Positions 59,836-64,000 of a DNA stretch of 64,000 nucleotides are shown here, piece after piece. This DNA comes from Streptomyces lasiicapitis (lineage in GTDB: Bacteria > Actinomycetota > Actinomycetes > Streptomycetales > Streptomycetaceae), in the NCBI RefSeq assembly GCF_014646335.1, contig NZ_BMNG01000020.1, forward strand, positions 62,001 to 126,000. The letters are read 5' to 3'. Under the pieces are notes generated by a model. That model saw only the letters and a list, made by a program, of their open reading frames with translations, was not told the DNA's origin and made no database searches. Every line of letters begins with the position of its first letter. The stretch's first letter is position 1. The position numbers and the translations under genes were made by a program.

Positions 59836-60191
59836 ACGCGGCTCCGGGTGATGGTGACGGTCACGTCGTCGAACGGGACGGTGATCGGGGCGTCCGGCTT
59901 GTGCACCGTGACCTCGACTTCCAGGACTCCGTCGTGCTTCAGGCAGGCCTGGGCGATGCGCTCGGAGAGCGTCTCGATGAGGTTCACCGGCTCGCCCTCG
60001 ACGACGGCCACGACCTCCTCCGCCACGATGCCGTAGTGCACGGTCTTCGCCAGGTCGTCGTCCGCCGCGGCCGCACGGGTGTCCAGACCCAGCACGAGGT
60101 CCACGATGAAGGTCTGGCCCTCCTCGCGCTCCCGCGGGTACACACCGTGGTGCCCGCGGGCCTTCAGGCCACGCAGCGCGACACGATCCAC
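59832..60191 (-). CDS. folB: Dihydroneopterin aldolase
   Basis: This 119-aa enzyme makes 6-hydroxymethyl-dihydropterin from dihydroneopterin. It has LRGLKARGHHGVYPREREEG, DDLAKTVHYGIVAEEV and NLIETLSERIAQACL. GTG 60191 was chosen because AGGAG lies about 8 nt upstream and DRVALRGL is the usual beginning. Confidence 0.95.
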   Translation of the reverse strand: MDRVALRGLKARGHHGVYPREREEGQTFIVDLVLGLDTRAAAADDDLAKTVHYGIVAEEVVAVVEGEPVNLIETLSERIAQACLKHDGVLEVEVTVHKPDAPITVPFDDVTVTITRSRV

Positions 60192-60369
60192 GCGAATCAC
60201 TCCTGACAGTCGTCGGTAACGGCCGGCCATGCCGAGTGCGGTCGGCACACCGGCCACATTCGAATCTACCTGCGGGCACCGACAGTGTTCGCCCGCGGGG
60301 CTGCCGGACGGCGCCCCCGCGGGGGCTCGCGGGGGTGCCCCTACCCACTCGGCGGGGACCCGCCACCAC

Positions 60370-61011
60370 TCAGGAGGGTGTCTCGTCGTCCTCGTCGTCA
60401 CCGGAATCGGCGAGTACGGGTGAGGCGTGGTGCGACCAGAGTTTCCAGCCGTCGGGTGTGCGCCGGAACACATTCGTGGCGACCACCAGCTGGCCGACGA
60501 GCGGCCCGAGCTCCTCGCTGTCCTCGGGCGCGGGGCCACCGCTGAGGATGTTCTCCGTGCAGGTCACCAGGGCCGTGTCACCGGCCACGCTGACCTTGAG
60601 GTCGGTGAGGAAGAACTGGATGTACTCGGTGTTGGCCATGATCAGGGCGTACGACCTGAGGACCTCGCCGCGGCCGGTGAGCACCGGCCAGCCGGGGTGG
60701 ACGCAGGAGATCGCGGGGCCGTCCGACCCGTGGTCCGTGTCGTCGGTGTCGTGGAGGTCCCCGTCGTCCGCGTCGGTGAGCGGTACCGGTACCGGTACCG
60801 GGATGATCGGGGACACTTCCGGGCTCGTGCCCGCGTCGGCGCCCGGGTCCGCGCCCGTGTCGGGCGTTCCCGCGTACGTCTCCGCGTCGGCGAGGTCCGC
60901 GGCGTCCAGCCACAGGTCCGACACGCCGTCGAAGTCGCCCCGTTCGAGCGCTTCGTAGAAGGCGGTGTTGGCGAGCTCCACCTGCTCGACGTCCGTCCGC
61001 GCGCGCGTCAC
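60370..61011 (-). CDS. NTF2-like (SnoaL_3) protein with acidic insertion, within the fol operon
   Basis: This 213-aa protein has an NTF2-fold start (VELANTAFYEALERGDFDGV, SDLWLD) and end (VTCTENILSG, VATNVFRRTPDGWKLWSHHA). The fold is interrupted at about 48-105 by Asp/Thr/Pro low-complexity sequence with IPVPVPVP. The GTG start overlaps the folP stop by 4 bp (GTGA). The gene keeps this place in Streptomyces fol operons; a small-molecule or protein-binding role is possible but unproven. Confidence 0.85.
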   Translation of the reverse strand: MTRARTDVEQVELANTAFYEALERGDFDGVSDLWLDAADLADAETYAGTPDTGADPGADAGTSPEVSPIIPVPVPVPLTDADDGDLHDTDDTDHGSDGPAISCVHPGWPVLTGRGEVLRSYALIMANTEYIQFFLTDLKVSVAGDTALVTCTENILSGGPAPEDSEELGPLVGQLVVATNVFRRTPDGWKLWSHHASPVLADSGDDEDDETPS

Positions 61012-61904
61012 TGAGCGCCCGCCTCCCCGGCGCCGCCCTGGCCGCCCGCCGCGTCCGTCACCGCCTGGGCCACCCGCACCGCGTCCGCCGTGGCCCGCAC
61101 CTCGTGCACCCGCACGGCCCAGGCGCCCTGGTGGGCGGCAAGGGCGGACACCGCGGCCGTCGCCGCGTCGCGCTCCCGCGCGGGTGGCGGGGCGCCCTCG
61201 GGGCCCGCGAGGACGCGGCCGAGGAACCGCTTGCGGGACGCGGCCACCAGGATCGGCCGACCGAGCGCGAGGAGTCGGTCGATGCGGGCCAGGAGCGCCA
61301 GGTCGTGCTCGGCGTCCTTGGAGAAGCCGAGGCCGGGGTCGACGACGATGCGCTCCGGGGCGATGCCCCCGGCGATCGCGGCCTCCACGCGCGCGTGGAG
61401 CTCGTCGACGACTTCGGAGACCACGTCTTCGTACGAAGGCCGGGCGTGGATGTCGGTGAGGAAGCCGCGCCAGTGCATGACCACGAACGGTGCCTGCGCG
61501 GCCGCGACCGCCGGGACCATGTCCGGGTCGGCGAGGCCTCCGGAGACGTCGTTCACGAGCACCGCGCCCGCGGCGAGCGCCTGCTGGGCGACGCGGGCCC
61601 GCATGGTGTCCACGGACACCGTGACGCCCTCGGCGGCCAGGCCCCGTACGACGGGGACGACGCGCCGCAGCTCCTCGTCCTCGTCCACGCGCGGGGCACC
61701 GGGGCGGGTCGACTCGCCGCCCACGTCGACCAGGTCGGCGCCCTGGGCGGCCAGGTCGATGCCGTGCTTGACGGCGGCCGTGGTGTCGAACCACCGGCCG
61801 CCGTCGGAGAAGGAGTCGGGGGTGACGTTCACGACCCCCATGACCGCACAGCGGTCCCACTGAGGCAGCCCCTCGACCGTTCCCCGCCCGCGCAACGTAC
61901 TCAT
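61008..61904 (-). CDS. folP: Dihydropteroate synthase
   Basis: This 298-aa TIM-barrel enzyme joins p-aminobenzoate to hydroxymethyldihydropterin pyrophosphate and is the sulphonamide target. It has VMGVVNVTPDSFSDGG, DVGGESTRPGA, LVNDVSGG, VVMHWRG, VVDPGLGFSK and SRKRFLG. It is first in the minus-strand run folP, NTF2-like, folB, folK. ATG 61904 lies 96 bp after the MprF-like stop. Confidence 0.95.
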   Translation of the reverse strand: MSTLRGRGTVEGLPQWDRCAVMGVVNVTPDSFSDGGRWFDTTAAVKHGIDLAAQGADLVDVGGESTRPGAPRVDEDEELRRVVPVVRGLAAEGVTVSVDTMRARVAQQALAAGAVLVNDVSGGLADPDMVPAVAAAQAPFVVMHWRGFLTDIHARPSYEDVVSEVVDELHARVEAAIAGGIAPERIVVDPGLGFSKDAEHDLALLARIDRLLALGRPILVAASRKRFLGRVLAGPEGAPPPARERDAATAAVSALAAHQGAWAVRVHEVRATADAVRVAQAVTDAAGGQGGAGEAGAQ

Positions 61905-61999
61905 GCCTCAAGCCTAGGCCCCGCGCGGGCGGCGGTTACCGTCGCGCGGGGAGGGCGTCGTTCCGCGCGGAGTGGCCGCCCTTCCGCGCGGGGTGGCCG

Positions 62000-63850
62000 C
62001 TATACCGCCTGCACCTCGCGCTCGGCGGTCTGGGCCGCCTGGTGCGGGCAGGGGCGGCGCTGGGCGGTGGCGCGGCGCAGGAAGCGCGGCAGGGCGAGGG
62101 TCACGAAGCCCTCGGCCTGCATCGCGGCGAAGCCGATGCGCGGCAGATCGCGGCTGGAGCGGTAGACCACGAAGCGGGGCTCCCAGCGGGGCCGGAACTT
62201 CGCGTTGAACTTGTACAGCGACTCGATCTGGAACCAGCGCGAGAGGAACACGAGCAGGCCGCGCCAGGCGCGCAGGACCGGGCCCGCGCCCAGCTTCTCG
62301 CCGCGGGCGAGCGCGGCGCGGAACATCGCGAAGTTCAGCGAGACGCGCGCGACGCCGAGCTTCGGGGCGGCCTGCAGCGCGGCCACGATGAGCAGCTCGT
62401 TCATGCCCGGGTCGGCCGAACGGTCGCGGCGCATCAGGTCCAGCGACACGCCGTCCTTGCCCCACGGCACGAAGTGCAGCACGGCCTTCAAGTCGCCGTA
62501 CGCGCCCGGCTGTTCGTCGGTCTTGTGGGCGGTCGCGATCAGGCAGTCGCCGTCGTCGGGGTCGCCGATGCGGCCGAGGGCCATCGAGAAGCCGCGCTCG
62601 GTGTCGGTGCCGCGCCAGTCGTCGGCGGCGCGCTGGATGCGCTCCAGCTCCTTCTCGCCGAGGTCACGGATGCGCCGTACGCGGGTCTCGTAGCCATTGC
62701 GCTCGATCCGCTTGACCATCTGGCGCACGTTGCGCATCGCGCGCCCGGACAGGGAGAAATCCGCGACATCCACCACCGCCTCGTCCCCGAGCTCAAGCGC
62801 GTCCAGGCCGGTCTCGCGGGTCCACACCTGGCCGCCGGTCTCGGAGCAGCCCATGACGGCGGGCGTCCAGGAGTGCGCCTTGGCCTCGTCCATGAAGCGC
62901 TCGATGGCGCCCGGCCAGGCCTCCACGTCGCCGATCGGGTCGCCCGAGGCGAGCATCACACCGGAGACGACGCGATACGTGACGGCGGCCTTCCCGCTGG
63001 GAGAGAACACCACGCCCTTGTCGCGGCGCAGCGCGAAGTGGCCGAGCGAGTCGCGGGCGCCGTGCTTGTCCAGCAGCTCGCGCAGCCGGCTCTCGTCGTC
63101 CTGGGTGAGGCGCGCGGCCGGGTGCTCGGGGCGGAACGCCAGGTAGATGGTGGTCAGCGCGGTCAGCATGCCGAGGGCGCCGAGGGAGAAGCCGACCGTC
63201 CAGGAGGTGTTGCCGGTGTAGCCGACGGGTCCCTCGAAGCCGAACAGGCCGTACAGGACGTGCTCGAGGCGTGCCGTGATGCTCGGATCGCCGACGACCT
63301 TGGTCGGGTGGACGCTGACGATCACCAGGCCGAGCGCGATCGAACCGGCGCCCAGGAGCACGAAGTTGGCGAGGGCACGCCAGCGGCTGCGCGGGTCCGG
63401 CAGCGCGGCGAACTCACGGCGGTGCCGCAGCAGCAGCGCGAGCAGCGCGAGCGAGATCGCGGCGCCGATGAACGAGTGGCGGTATGTGAATTGCGCCACC
63501 GCACCCACCGGGAGCAGCACCACCGCGGCCCGCCACGCCCGCCGCTTGTGCCGCCGCAGCCCGTGCGCGAGCAGGAGCAGCAGTACGCCGCAGCTCAGCG
63601 CCGCCGCGGCCGCGAAGGGGCCGAGCGCGCCGGGCAGGACCTCGGCGACGGTGTGCAGCCGGCTGTGCCGGAAGCGCGGGAAGACGCCGGCCGCGACGTT
63701 CAGCAGGCCGACGAGTGCGCAGATTCTGGCGGCGAGGACCGGGACGGCTTCGGGGCGGGGCCCCCGGAGGATCCGGCGCACCCCACGGTTTCCGCCGTCA
63801 TTGCCTCCTGGAACCGCACCCGACATTTCCCCATCTATCCTGACAGACAT
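62000..63850 (-). CDS. Phosphatidylglycerol lysyltransferase-like membrane protein (MprF/DUF2156)
   Basis: The 616-aa product has about six N-terminal helices (residues 35-235) and a C-terminal DUF2156 domain of two GNAT-like lobes (FSPSGKAAVTYRVVSGVMLA, DFSLSGRAMRNVRQMVKRIE, SLDLMRRDRSADPGMNELLI). MprF-type enzymes transfer an amino acid from tRNA to phosphatidylglycerol, lowering negative surface charge and giving peptide resistance. The start is uncertain: ATG 63850 (used) or a TTG 14 codons upstream. Confidence 0.88.
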   Translation of the reverse strand: MSVRIDGEMSGAVPGGNDGGNRGVRRILRGPRPEAVPVLAARICALVGLLNVAAGVFPRFRHSRLHTVAEVLPGALGPFAAAAALSCGVLLLLLAHGLRRHKRRAWRAAVVLLPVGAVAQFTYRHSFIGAAISLALLALLLRHRREFAALPDPRSRWRALANFVLLGAGSIALGLVIVSVHPTKVVGDPSITARLEHVLYGLFGFEGPVGYTGNTSWTVGFSLGALGMLTALTTIYLAFRPEHPAARLTQDDESRLRELLDKHGARDSLGHFALRRDKGVVFSPSGKAAVTYRVVSGVMLASGDPIGDVEAWPGAIERFMDEAKAHSWTPAVMGCSETGGQVWTRETGLDALELGDEAVVDVADFSLSGRAMRNVRQMVKRIERNGYETRVRRIRDLGEKELERIQRAADDWRGTDTERGFSMALGRIGDPDDGDCLIATAHKTDEQPGAYGDLKAVLHFVPWGKDGVSLDLMRRDRSADPGMNELLIVAALQAAPKLGVARVSLNFAMFRAALARGEKLGAGPVLRAWRGLLVFLSRWFQIESLYKFNAKFRPRWEPRFVVYRSSRDLPRIGFAAMQAEGFVTLALPRFLRRATAQRRPCPHQAAQTAEREVQAV

Positions 63851-64000
63851 CGCATCCCGTAGTTCTGCGAGAGAGCTTCCATCCGGTGCCAAAGGTGGCG
63901 TCCGGTGATATTGCGCCCTCTAGGACGGTCCTTCGGGGACACGGGTTCACTCCCGGCCGGAAAACCGGCGGAAAGCTGGCGGAAAAGGAACGGTTCGACC

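Overview
The window is high-GC actinobacterial DNA, almost certainly a Streptomyces chromosome. GTG and TTG starts are common and third codon positions are strongly G or C. The gene families are typical of the genus: three AfsR-like SARP regulators, DUF397/XRE/ATPase regulatory genes, TipA, zinc-independent ribosomal protein paralogues and DUF3180. From about 35 kb to the right edge the order (C- ribosomal proteins, XRE, aldehyde dehydrogenase, glutamate decarboxylase, tipA, ppa, dacB, tilS, hpt, ftsH, folE, folP/B/K, MprF-like) is, as far as I recall, the conserved core order of S. coelicolor.

Left part (1-34 kb), regulatory and accessory. A 3.7-kb segment carrying a ketosynthase III-like gene, a short-chain dehydrogenase and a secreted two-domain protein lies between two 97-bp direct repeats. 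The repeats are the overlapping 3' ends of a DUF397 gene and a LuxR-type response regulator gene, so the segment looks like an insertion. Then come a LuxR-type two-component system, two alpha/beta hydrolases, three giant SARP-ATPase regulators (7.7, 15.5 and 20.7 kb), an OmpR-type two-component system with a large unusual sensor domain, a truncated DNA polymerase I paralogue, a MarR/SnoaL divergent pair with a tandem palindromic operator, a nitrilase-family enzyme, an FtsX-type permease without its ATPase, a DUF2786 protein, a MerR regulator and a FUSC-type membrane protein.

Middle part (34-48 kb). A zinc-starvation island encodes cysteine-poor versions of S14, L28, L33, L31 and S18 with a CobW-type protein. 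It is transcribed divergently around a palindromic Zur-like box that sits exactly between -35 and -10 hexamers. A DUF397/ATPase/XRE developmental-type locus follows; a nearly identical 28-bp element lies upstream of both the DUF397 and the ATPase gene. After an aldehyde dehydrogenase and a DinB-like protein comes a PadR regulator with a drug-efflux ABC transporter, with three matching palindromes as candidate operators. Glutamate decarboxylase and tipA are divergent; tipA has its MerR-type palindromic promoter and an internal ribosome binding site for the short drug-binding form.

Right part (47-64 kb), housekeeping. A DedA protein with a long Gln/Tyr tail, a ThrE-type exporter, inorganic pyrophosphatase, D-Ala-D-Ala carboxypeptidase, a zinc metalloprotease, tilS-hpt-ftsH-folE, and on the minus strand folP, an NTF2-like gene, folB, folK and DUF3180 downstream of an MprF-like gene. 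folE and folB/K/P together give most of the route from GTP to dihydropteroate. I saw no rRNA, tRNA, CRISPR array, transposase or integrase.
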